Shown here: positions 26,272-33,134 of the stretch, in pieces
Numbering within the stretch: position 1 is the first letter of the stretch
Layout of the letters: every line of letters begins with the position of its first letter
Assembly: GCF_000384215.1 (NCBI RefSeq)
Contig: NZ_KB913032.1
Span: 6,719,605-6,783,604 of the forward strand
Length of the DNA: 64,000 nucleotides
DNA from: Amycolatopsis alba DSM 44262
Lineage (GTDB): Bacteria; Actinomycetota; Actinomycetes; Mycobacteriales; Pseudonocardiaceae
Reading direction: 5' to 3'
Notes under the pieces: generated by a model
The model's input: the letters and a program-made list of their open reading frames with translations, nothing else
Told to the model about the DNA's origin: nothing
Database searches by the model: none
Program-made: the position numbers and the translations under genes

Positions 26272-27111
26272 TCAAGGACGCCGGGCCTCGACGAGCCAGG
26301 CCGCCGAGCCGTAGAAAACGCCTCGGTCGGTCTGGTGCTCGGCAAGATCGGCGCGCAACGTTTCGACGGCCTTCGCGCGGGTGGCGTCGTCCAGGTCGCT
26401 CAACCGCCCGCCGTGCTGCTCGACGATGAAATCGGCCGCGTCCTCGACGTCCTGACCGAAGTACATCGGCTTGTTCACCGCGGTGCACCGGACATCGGCG
26501 TACCCGGCGGACGTCAGCAGCCCCTCGGTTTCCGCAGGATCGCTGAGCGCGAGATTCACCGACGGAACCTCACGACCGGCCGCGAAGATCGTCCGGAACG
26601 TCGTGATCCACTCGTTGAGCCGCAACGGCTGCCACGTCAACAGCACCAGACGGCCCCCTGGTCGCGTCGCCCGAGCGAGGTTGGAGAACGCGGCCAGGGG
26701 ACTACCGAAGAACATCGATCCATGCCTGCTGATCACCACGTCGAGGCCCGCTTCGGGAAACGCGTGAACCTGAGCGTCCACCTGCTCGAACGAGACGTTG
26801 GGAACACGTTCCTCATCAGCGAGCCGCCGGGCGAGGCCGAGCATCTCCCCGGAAAGGTCCACACCCAGCGCGGACCCCTCGGTGGCGAACTGCGCCGCGT
26901 CCCGCGTCGTCTGACCGGCCCCGCAACCGACATCAAGGACACGATCGCCCGCCTGGATGTCGGCCGCGGAGAAGAAGACGTCACGGTACGCGGCGACACC
27001 GTCGTTGAACCGCTGCGCGCGCTTCGCCCACAGCGCGCCTTCGTCGCCGTTCCACGCCTTCAACATCCGTTCGTTGGACGGATCGACGCGCACAGCGGTG
27101 GTCTCGGACAT
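26272..27111 (-). CDS. Class I SAM-dependent methyltransferase
   Basis: This 279-aa enzyme (ATG 27111, MSETTAVRVDPSNERMLK) has VLDVGCGAGQTTRDAA (motif I), LGVDLSGEMLGLAR (motif II) and ISRHGSMFFGSPLAAFSNLA (post II). Its stop is 1 nt from the stop of the convergent methyltransferase at 26270. It resembles small-molecule O/C-methyltransferases; the substrate is not predictable. Confidence 0.9.
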   Translation of the reverse strand: MSETTAVRVDPSNERMLKAWNGDEGALWAKRAQRFNDGVAAYRDVFFSAADIQAGDRVLDVGCGAGQTTRDAAQFATEGSALGVDLSGEMLGLARRLADEERVPNVSFEQVDAQVHAFPEAGLDVVISRHGSMFFGSPLAAFSNLARATRPGGRLVLLTWQPLRLNEWITTFRTIFAAGREVPSVNLALSDPAETEGLLTSAGYADVRCTAVNKPMYFGQDVEDAADFIVEQHGGRLSDLDDATRAKAVETLRADLAEHQTDRGVFYGSAAWLVEARRP

Positions 27112-27160
27112 CTCGGTGACCCCCCGGCTCGATTTCCAGGGACGACCCTAGCGTGCCTCG

Positions 27161-28000
27161 TCAGCGGAAGGCAGCGACATTCCTGGCAGCCCACTCGGCG
27201 AACGACCGCGGCGCACGACCGAGCACCCGCTCCACGTCCGAACTCACCCGCAGCTCGGCCGGAGTCGGCGAGCTGATGATGTCCAAGGTGTCGTCCGCAA
27301 GCTCCGCCGGCATGCTCTGGACCATCCCCGCCTTGGCCTCGGCACGGGTGAGCTCCTGGAAACGCACCGGAGAACCCAGCACGTCAGCGAGAGCCGCTGC
27401 CTGCTCGCGCGGCGTGATCACCGTCGGACCGGTCAGTTCGTACACCTCACCGCGATGCCGATCGTCCACCAGGCAAGCCGCCGCGACCTCCCCGATGTCC
27501 GCCGGATCGATGATCGGAACCCCGGTGTCACCGAACGGCGCGGCGACCACCTGCCGCGAGCGCACGGACTCCGCCCACCACAAAGCGTTGGAGGCGAACC
27601 CGCCCGGCCGCAGAATCGCCCAGTCCAAACCGGACTCCTTCACCACGTCCTCCAGTTCGCGCATCGCGATCCGCGTCGTGCCGAACGGCCTCGTCGCCAC
27701 ACCCAGCGTGGATAGCAGGACGACCCGGCGAACCCCGCTCGCCGCCGCCCGGTCGATGATGTCGGCCGGATTGGCGCCGGTGGCGTGCAGATCACCGGAA
27801 AGCAGCAGGAACAACGCCTTCGCCCCGTCCAAAGCGGGCTCGAGGCCGGCAGGTTCCGCCAGATCCGCCACTACATGCCGACCGCCCTCCGGTGCCGCCG
27901 CCGCGTGCCGCGACACCGTCGTCACCTGCTCGCCCGCCTCGACGAGCGCCTCGGTCAACGGCCGGCCGATGTTCCCGGTAGCCCCGGTCACCACGATCAT
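27161..28000 (-). CDS. NmrA-like NAD(P)H-binding protein
   Basis: This 279-aa atypical SDR starts at ATG 28000 (MIVVTGATGNIGRPLTEAL), which has AGGAG 6 nt upstream; ATG 28015 (MKELF) is the alternative. GATGNIG is the dinucleotide loop, and IDPADIGEVAAACLV plus YELTGPTVITPREQA are family signatures. It is divergent from the HxlR regulator, with two palindromes in the 94-bp gap, a classic HxlR-oxidoreductase pair responding to quinones or aldehydes. Confidence 0.9.
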   Translation of the reverse strand: MIVVTGATGNIGRPLTEALVEAGEQVTTVSRHAAAAPEGGRHVVADLAEPAGLEPALDGAKALFLLLSGDLHATGANPADIIDRAAASGVRRVVLLSTLGVATRPFGTTRIAMRELEDVVKESGLDWAILRPGGFASNALWWAESVRSRQVVAAPFGDTGVPIIDPADIGEVAAACLVDDRHRGEVYELTGPTVITPREQAAALADVLGSPVRFQELTRAEAKAGMVQSMPAELADDTLDIISSPTPAELRVSSDVERVLGRAPRSFAEWAARNVAAFR

Positions 28001-28051
28001 GAACAGCTCCTTCATCCGATGTCCTCTGTGGGTCACGACGCTAGAAGCCGG

Positions 28052-28083
28052 GCTTACTTTTCGTAAGCACATACCTTGAGGTA
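28052..28083. promoter_or_regulatory. Two palindromic operators in the HxlR divergent promoter
   Basis: GCTTAC at 28052-28057 and GTAAGC at 28063-28068 form a perfect dyad around 5 nt. TACCTTGAGGTA at 28072-28083 is a second dyad with a 2-nt centre. Both contain the TAC/GTA half-site that HxlR/MarR-like dimers favour. They cover the promoter region of the HxlR gene and lie upstream of the NmrA-like gene. Confidence 0.6.
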
Positions 28084-28093
28084 AGCTCCCGAC

Positions 28094-28465
28094 GTGGCAG
28101 AAGGCGCGCAGTTCACCCAAGCCGGCACCGAGACGCGGTATGAGGTGTTTCACACCGACTGCCCCGCCCGTGACGTCGTCGATCACGTCACCAGCCGCTG
28201 GGGAATCTGGGTACTGATCTCCTTGCAGGGCAACGATCTCCGGTTCTACGAGCTACGCGAGAGCATCCGGGGCATCAGCGAGAAGATGCTCGCCCAATCC
28301 CTGCGCGCACTGGTCCAGGACGGCCTGATCTGGCGGCGCGTCGAACCGACCACACCACCCCAGGTCACCTACGGGCTGACCGAATTCGGCAAGGACGTCG
28401 GCGAGCCGCTGGGGGAGCTGTTCGACCGGATCACCCAACGGCTCGGATCACGCGACGAGGAATGA
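28094..28465 (+). CDS. HxlR-family transcriptional regulator
   Basis: This 123-aa winged-helix regulator (GTG 28094) has CPARDVVDHVTSRWGIWVL at the N-terminus (with the sensing Cys common in HxlR proteins) and LRESIRGISEKMLAQSLRAL as recognition helix, then TYGLTEFGKDV. HxlR proteins sense aldehydes, quinones or other electrophiles. It is divergent from the NmrA-like gene and lies 9 nt upstream of a methyltransferase gene that it may co-regulate. Confidence 0.92.
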   Translation: MAEGAQFTQAGTETRYEVFHTDCPARDVVDHVTSRWGIWVLISLQGNDLRFYELRESIRGISEKMLAQSLRALVQDGLIWRRVEPTTPPQVTYGLTEFGKDVGEPLGELFDRITQRLGSRDEE

Positions 28466-28474
28466 CGGGGGATC

Positions 28475-29311
28475 GTGACCACAACGGCTCAAGAGGCTTT
28501 CCTGCGCGAATTCCACGCCCGGCATCCGGCAGCGACGTCGAGGATGATGAGCCACGGCCGCGCACCCGACGGGCGGTCGAGCTACGAAATCCTCAGAGAT
28601 CACGTCTCAGGACACGTCCGGGTACTCGACCTTGGCTGTGGTGACGGCTTCCTTCTCGACCTGCTCGTCAAGAGCGGCCACCAGGCCGCCGGAGTCGACC
28701 TCTCAAGCGCCGACCTTGCTCTCGCGCGTCAGCGCCCCTCACTCCGCGGCGTGCCGCTGACGACAGGACGAGCACAGGAACTGCCTTTTGCCGACGACAG
28801 CTTCGACGCGTGCGTCTCCCACATGGCCTTCATGCTGATGCCCGACATCGACCAGGTCGCCGCCGAACTGGCCAGGGTCCTGGCTCCCGGTGGACACCTG
28901 GCGCTGATCGTCAGCAGCGGCCAAGCAGGCGGAAGCGGAAGCTACGAGCTGTTCCAGAAACTGATCCGCCCGGCGTTCGACGGCGCCCCGCCGGAACAGC
29001 AGATTCCCCCACTGGGCGACAAGCGCACCCTGCACCGGGATGGCATCGACGAGATTCTCGTCCCCGCCGGCTTCTCACCCATCGCCTGGGACACCGAACC
29101 CATCGACCTCGGCGGCACCGCGGAACAGGTGTGGTCACGCCTCTCGATGATCTACAACTTCATGCCACTCGACCCTGCGGTCGTACGCTCGCTCGAAGCG
29201 GAATTCCTGACACAGGCAGCGAAGCTGGCCGACGCCGACGGCAGGGTTCCCTGCACGATGAACGTCCACATTGCCGACACAAGCCTGTCTCAACTGGGGT
29301 TCTCGCGCTGA
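28475..29311 (+). CDS. Class I SAM-dependent methyltransferase
   Basis: This 278-aa enzyme (GTG 28475, GGGGG upstream) has VLDLGCGDGFLLDLL (motif I), AAGVDLSSADLALAR (motif II) and SFDACVSHMAFMLMPDIDQV (post II). It begins 9 nt after the HxlR gene. It is the fourth methyltransferase within 4.5 kb. The 3' end overlaps the convergent CGNR gene by 22 nt. Confidence 0.9.
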   Translation: MTTTAQEAFLREFHARHPAATSRMMSHGRAPDGRSSYEILRDHVSGHVRVLDLGCGDGFLLDLLVKSGHQAAGVDLSSADLALARQRPSLRGVPLTTGRAQELPFADDSFDACVSHMAFMLMPDIDQVAAELARVLAPGGHLALIVSSGQAGGSGSYELFQKLIRPAFDGAPPEQQIPPLGDKRTLHRDGIDEILVPAGFSPIAWDTEPIDLGGTAEQVWSRLSMIYNFMPLDPAVVRSLEAEFLTQAAKLADADGRVPCTMNVHIADTSLSQLGFSR

Positions 29312-29856
29312 TTGGCGTTGAAGCGCGCCTTCTTCTGACGATTCCCGCAAGTACCCATATCGCACCATTTACGCGTGCGGCTCTGACTGGTGTCGAAAAA
29401 CGCGGCCTGGCACGTCGGCGAGGCGCACAAGGCCAGCTTTCCGTCTCGCTCGCCGGAGATCACGCTGATCGCGTCGGCGGCGATCACACCAAGGGCGTCT
29501 TCCACGCAGGACGCCGAACTCAGACGCCACTCACGAGTGCCCTCGGGTGTCAGTACAGCCGCGGCCCGACCCTGGATGCTGCGGTCATTGATGATCCGGA
29601 CAGCGGACGCCGGGGGAGCGTCGTGGATCGCCGCCGCGGTCGCGGCCGCGTGAATCGATTCCCTCAGCTCCCGAGCCAGTTCGAGCTGAGCCGTGGTGCA
29701 GGAGTCCACGGCGAGACCGCTCACCGCCAGCCAGTCGACGAGCCTCTGCGGCGTGGGTATGCGCTCGAGGGCCTCGCCGCAGCGCTCCGTCAACGTCGCC
29801 GTGAAGCTGGTCGCCAGCACGCTACCGAGGCGGAAATCAGGAAACCCAGCAGCCAT
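29290..29856 (-). CDS. CGNR zinc-finger/ABATE-domain regulator
   Basis: This 188-aa protein (ATG 29856) has an N-terminal ABATE (putative stress-induced regulator) domain and a C-terminal CGNR zinc finger: LCASPTCQAAFFD, then RKWCDMGTCGNRQKKARF. Such proteins are predicted DNA-binding regulators of neighbouring enzymes. It is divergent from an epoxide hydrolase, and two copies of a 17-bp motif fill the gap, one starting only 3 nt before its own start codon. Autoregulation and control of the hydrolase are likely. Confidence 0.9.
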   Translation of the reverse strand: MAAGFPDFRLGSVLATSFTATLTERCGEALERIPTPQRLVDWLAVSGLAVDSCTTAQLELARELRESIHAAATAAAIHDAPPASAVRIINDRSIQGRAAAVLTPEGTREWRLSSASCVEDALGVIAADAISVISGERDGKLALCASPTCQAAFFDTSQSRTRKWCDMGTCGNRQKKARFNANQRENPS

Positions 29857-29858
29857 GG

Positions 29859-29917
29859 AACCACCTTAGCCGGTTGCACCCTGACCTCGCGACGTGTTAG
29901 AACCGTCTTAGCCGGTT
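29859..29917. promoter_or_regulatory. Direct-repeat operators between CGNR regulator and epoxide hydrolase
   Basis: AACCACCTTAGCCGGTT at 29859-29875 and AACCGTCTTAGCCGGTT at 29901-29917 are 15/17 identical direct repeats, centre to centre 42 bp (four helical turns). Each is itself a dyad (AACCG/CGGTT around 7 nt; the first copy has one mismatch). The spacing suggests cooperative binding on one DNA face. The likely binder is the CGNR protein. Confidence 0.65.
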
Positions 29918-29938
29918 CCGCAATGGTCAGGAGGTCAC

Positions 29939-31153
29939 ATGCCCCGTTCAACCAGCGACGTGCAAGCATTCGAAGCCCGCGCGACCGACGCCGAACTCGA
30001 CGATCTGCGCGCACGATTGGCCGCGGCGCGACTGCCGGAAGCCGAGACGGTCCACCGCCCCGCACCCGACCCACGCCGATGGGACCAGGGCGTCCCGCTC
30101 GCCGACCTCGTCGATGTCGTGAACTACTGGCGCACCGAGTACGACTGGCGGCCGTTCGAAGAGCGCCTCAACGACATCGGACAGTTCCGCACGACCATCG
30201 ACGGTCTGGGAATCCACTTCCTGCACCGCCGGTCCACGCGCGCCGATGCCACTCCGCTGATCCTCACCCACGGCTGGCCAGGCAGCGTCGCCGAATTCAT
30301 CGACATAGCGGACGAACTGGCCGATCCCCAAGACTCGGACACACCGGCGTTCCACGTCGTGATTCCGTCACTGCCAGGATTCGGCTACAGCGACAAACCC
30401 GCCACCACCGGGTGGGGGACCGAAAAGATCGCGGCCGCATGGGTGGACCTGATGGGAAGGCTCGGCTACGACAAGTTCGTGGCACACGGGGGAGACTGGG
30501 GAGGCAACATCACCACGGTTCTCGCCGGCCGGTTCCCGGAACACGTCCTCGGCATCCACACGACCTTCGCGGAGGGACTACGCGGACTGACGACGGATGG
30601 GCTGACCGCAGTCGAACGCAGGTGGACCGAGGAAACGCACGACTTCTGGCACCACCGCGCGGCGTACGCGAAGCAGCAGGCGACTCGGCCTCAGACCATC
30701 GGCTACTCACTCGTCGACTCACCGGTCGGGCTTCTCGCCTGGATCCTCGACAAGTTTGCCGAGTGGACGGACACCGAAGACAGCCCGTTCGAAACCATGT
30801 CCAGGGACAGGATTCTCGACGACGTCACTCTGTACTGGCTGACGCGAACCGGTGCGTCGTCGGCCCGCATCTACTACGAAAGCCACAACTCGCTGGACCC
30901 CGAACTTCGAGTCGACGTCCCGTCGGCGATCACCATGTACCCCCGCGACATCGAGAAGTATCCGCGTCCCTGGGCGCAGCAGCGCTACCGGCAGATCGTT
31001 CGCTGGAGGACGCCCGAAGCCGGGGGACACTTCCCGTCGCTGGAGATGCCCGAGTACTTCGTCAAGGACCTGCAAGAAGGCCTCGCGGCCGTTCTGTCTG
31101 CGTCCACCACACGTTTTGAAGCGCCGGGGAGCGCTGACATCTCGACTACTTGA
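29939..31153 (+). CDS. Epoxide hydrolase (EHN alpha/beta hydrolase)
   Basis: This 404-aa enzyme starts at ATG 29939 with GGAGG upstream. The N-terminal EHN domain is FEARATDAELDDLRARLA ... PDPRRWDQGVPLADL. The catalytic core has HGWPGS (oxyanion), VAHGGDWGGNI with the nucleophile Asp in GGDWG, ring-opening Tyr candidates near YWLTRTGASSARIYYES, and EAGGHFPSLEMPEYF with the catalytic His. It hydrolyses epoxides to diols; homologues act on juvenile-hormone-like or xenobiotic epoxides. Its TGA stop (31151-31153) lies inside the dif site. Confidence 0.94.
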   Translation: MPRSTSDVQAFEARATDAELDDLRARLAAARLPEAETVHRPAPDPRRWDQGVPLADLVDVVNYWRTEYDWRPFEERLNDIGQFRTTIDGLGIHFLHRRSTRADATPLILTHGWPGSVAEFIDIADELADPQDSDTPAFHVVIPSLPGFGYSDKPATTGWGTEKIAAAWVDLMGRLGYDKFVAHGGDWGGNITTVLAGRFPEHVLGIHTTFAEGLRGLTTDGLTAVERRWTEETHDFWHHRAAYAKQQATRPQTIGYSLVDSPVGLLAWILDKFAEWTDTEDSPFETMSRDRILDDVTLYWLTRTGASSARIYYESHNSLDPELRVDVPSAITMYPRDIEKYPRPWAQQRYRQIVRWRTPEAGGHFPSLEMPEYFVKDLQEGLAAVLSASTTRFEAPGSADISTT

Positions 31154-31175
31154 CATAATGTACATTATCGGCACT
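31148..31175 (-). other. dif: Chromosome dimer resolution site (dif)
   Basis: Read on the minus strand, the 28-bp site has XerC-side arm AGTGCCGATAA, 6-nt centre TGTACA and XerD-side arm TTATGTCAAGT. It agrees with the actinobacterial dif consensus as I know it (CCGATAAT core, ACATTATGTCAAGT XerD half) at essentially all conserved positions, differing only at the outermost XerC-side bases. XerC/XerD act here to resolve chromosome dimers at division. It marks the replication terminus region. The site overlaps the last codons and stop of the epoxide hydrolase gene. Confidence 0.88.
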
Positions 31176-31225
31176 TTGGCTGACCTGGATATCGAGGGTC
31201 GAGAGGGGTCCTCAGGAGCGTCTGG

Positions 31226-31264
31226 AGGGAGCTTTCGCCGCATGTCACGCGGGGAAAGCTCCCT
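31226..31264. terminator. Hairpin downstream of the epoxide hydrolase and dif
   Basis: AGGGAGCTTTC at 31226-31236 pairs with GAAAGCTCCCT at 31254-31264, and the stem continues with one mismatch to a 7-nt loop. It follows the hydrolase stop by about 70 nt and may be its terminator, or a member of the dispersed intergenic hairpins. No T-run follows. Confidence 0.5.
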
Positions 31265-31523
31265 GCGCCACGCCGGACGCGGACGCGGCTCCCTTCAGTT
31301 CTCCCTGAGCCCGGCTGCCCGCTGGCCCTCAAGATGACCGCGGACGCCCCCGAGGACGCAGATCGGGCGTCCGATCACCCAGCCTCAATACGTCACTGTG
31401 ACGAATCAATATGGACATCTCGGCCGTCGAAGATCAACGAGGACGTCAGCCTTGGCTCACTTCGCCGACTCGGCCAGCCCTGCCGGTCACCTTGCGACCT
31501 GACGTCGCCAGGCTGGACCCAGT

Positions 31524-31578
31524 TGTCGCGAATGGGTCGTTCAGGACGAAAAGTGTCAGGAGTGACCCATTCGCGACA
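31524..31578. repeat. Intergenic inverted repeat, 15-bp arms
   Basis: TGTCGCGAATGGGTC (31524-31538) is perfectly mirrored at 31564-31578 around 25 nt that include TCAGGACGAAAAGTGTCAGG. I see no promoter element in it. It looks like a dispersed intergenic hairpin of the kind common in this genus. Together with the hairpin at 31226 it lies in the 510-bp non-coding space between dif and the recombinase gene; the rest of that space shows no coding pattern. Confidence 0.7.
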
Positions 31579-31636
31579 CTTCGGAAGACGGCGAGCGGGC
31601 CGAGATCCCCCGCGAGGGGTTTCCGGACCCATCACT

Positions 31637-31672
31637 CCGTTTCATGCATAATCACTATTATGCATGAAACGG
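31637..31672. other. Perfectly symmetric dif/lox-like recombination site candidate
   Basis: The right arm TTATGCATGAAACGG is mirrored exactly on the left around a 6-nt asymmetric spacer, TCACTA (16 bp paired if the flexible centre is taken as 4 nt). The inner part CATAA-spacer-TTATG matches the inner part of dif sites, and arm plus 6-nt spacer is the geometry used by Xer recombinases. It begins 461 bp from dif and overlaps the most upstream ATG (31664) of the tyrosine recombinase gene. It also contains TATTAT (31656-31661), a possible -10 box, so a bound recombinase could shut off its own promoter. Confidence 0.6.
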
Positions 31673-31702
31673 AATATAACCCAGTGTAAGACTGTCGGTG
31701 CC

Positions 31703-32683
31703 ATGCGGTACAAGATTCCCATGAGGGTTTCCGAGGCACAGCAAGCCTTTTTCGCCGCACGTCGTCCCCGTAAGGATTCTCCTCACACCACCGACGCGTA
31801 CCGTCGCGACCTCGCGGGCATCACCACTCTTCTACTCCGCGAGCAGGGCCGCTCCCCTGACGAACTCACTGTCGAGATGCTCACCGCTCAGGCCCTTCGC
31901 AACGCCTTCGGCGCCTTCGCGGACACCCACGCCAAGAGTTCGGTCTTGCGCGCTTGGTCGACCTGGAACCAGTTCCTCACCTTCTGCGTGTCCGACGGGT
32001 TGCTCGCGGGCAATCCGATGGGCGCGGTCGCCCGGCCGAAAGCCCCACCGTTGACGCCGAAACCGTTGCGGGGCGAGGAAACCCCGGAGCAGCTGCTCGC
32101 GGCCGCCGCGGACGGTTCGCGCCGGACGCGGGATCCCTGGCCGGAGCGGGACGTCTTGGTGATCGCGCTCGGGCTCGTCGCCGGACTGCGCGCCGCGGAG
32201 ATGCGAGCGCTGACGACGCGGTCGCTGGTCGGCCGCCAGGGTGAGATGCGCCTGCACGTCCACGGCAAGGGAAGTCGCGATCGGTCCATTCCGGTGCAGC
32301 CGATCATGGAGAAGATCATCGAGGAGTATCTGGCCTCTTGCCGCCGTCGCTTCGCGCAGCAGCGGTTCGGGCCCTCCACTCCCCTCCTCCGGGATCGTGC
32401 CGGCGAGCCGATCGGCCGCGGCGCGCTGGAGTACCTGGTCAAGTCCTGCTACCGGTGGGCGGGCCTGCACGACCGCGTGCCGGTCGGGGCGAACCTTCAC
32501 GCGTTGCGGCACACGTTCGCGACACGGCTGGCCGAGGATGGGGCGACGGCGTCGGAGATCATGGCGCTGCTGGGGCACGCGAGCCTGGCGACCAGTCAGA
32601 ACTACATCGAGGCGACGGGGCGTGAGCAGCGGGCGGCGGCCGCGAGCAACCGGACGTATCGGGCGCTGGACGGGATCGTGTAG
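31703..32683 (+). CDS. Tyrosine recombinase (Xer/integrase family)
   Basis: This is a complete site-specific recombinase of about 326 aa. Starts at 31664, 31703 or 31721 are possible, none with a Shine-Dalgarno; I chose 31703 because 31664 lies in the palindrome. The SAM-like core-binding domain is at the N-terminus (SPHTTDAYRRDL ... WSTWNQFLTFC). Numbered from 31664, the catalytic set is complete: Arg176 (GLRAAEM), Lys202 (GKGSRDRSIPV), His279 and Arg282 (LHALRHTFATRL), His305 (LLGHASL) and Tyr314 (SQNYIEA). No phage or plasmid genes, att repeats or tRNA lie beside it, so it is an orphan recombinase next to chromosomal dif. GC content is normal for the host. Confidence 0.93.
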   Translation: MRYKIPMRVSEAQQAFFAARRPRKDSPHTTDAYRRDLAGITTLLLREQGRSPDELTVEMLTAQALRNAFGAFADTHAKSSVLRAWSTWNQFLTFCVSDGLLAGNPMGAVARPKAPPLTPKPLRGEETPEQLLAAAADGSRRTRDPWPERDVLVIALGLVAGLRAAEMRALTTRSLVGRQGEMRLHVHGKGSRDRSIPVQPIMEKIIEEYLASCRRRFAQQRFGPSTPLLRDRAGEPIGRGALEYLVKSCYRWAGLHDRVPVGANLHALRHTFATRLAEDGATASEIMALLGHASLATSQNYIEATGREQRAAAASNRTYRALDGIV

Positions 32684-32684
32684 G

Positions 32685-33059
32685 TCAGCGGAGCTGTTCG
32701 AGGTCCTTGGCCGCCTGGGCGATCTCGCCGGCGAGGTTGCGGAGCTCTGCGATGGAGGCGCCGTCGTCGGCCGCGGTGACGACGTCTTCGGCGGCGCAGC
32801 GGAGCTGGAAGAGCCTGTCCTGCAGGGTGGCGATCTCGGTGTCGGAGAGGACGACGGCGTCTTCGGGGAGGCCGCTGCGCTGCAGGGCGGTGCGGCGTTC
32901 GTAGGCCCGCTGGCGACAGGATTGCCCGCAGTAGCGGCGGCGTCTGCCGACGTTGCCGCCTTGTTCGAGCCGACGGCCACACCATCCGCAGTGCTTGGGT
33001 GCCCCCGCGCGGCGGAGCTCGGACACCTCTTCGGCGGACGTTTTCGGGTGTTCGGCCAC
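32685..33059 (-). CDS. Small zinc-ribbon plus coiled-coil protein
   Basis: This 124-aa protein begins at GTG 33059 (MAEHPKTSAEEVSELRRAG) with GAGGG upstream. It has a treble-clef-like module, CGWCGRRL ... YCGQSCRQRAYERR, and a C-terminal helix (LAGEIAQAAKDLEQLR). The module resembles the one in the protein at 11124. Its stop is 1 nt from that of the recombinase gene, convergent. Function unknown; DNA or RNA binding is plausible. Confidence 0.8.
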   Translation of the reverse strand: MAEHPKTSAEEVSELRRAGAPKHCGWCGRRLEQGGNVGRRRRYCGQSCRQRAYERRTALQRSGLPEDAVVLSDTEIATLQDRLFQLRCAAEDVVTAADDGASIAELRNLAGEIAQAAKDLEQLR

Positions 33060-33134
33060 TTCCCTCACGAAGCAGACCCTAGCTGGCCATCGGACGCTCA
33101 CGCCGGGGCCACGACCGAAGTGCACACTAGTGGG

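Noticed and set aside
31334..31660. Short open frames between dif and the recombinase
   Set aside because: They run across the inverted repeats and lack starts with ribosome sites; treated as intergenic.
31664..32683. The recombinase as the integrase of a prophage or ICE
   Set aside because: No excisionase, replication, conjugation or phage genes, tRNA or att repeats are adjacent, and the flanks are core-like genes; kept as an orphan recombinase.
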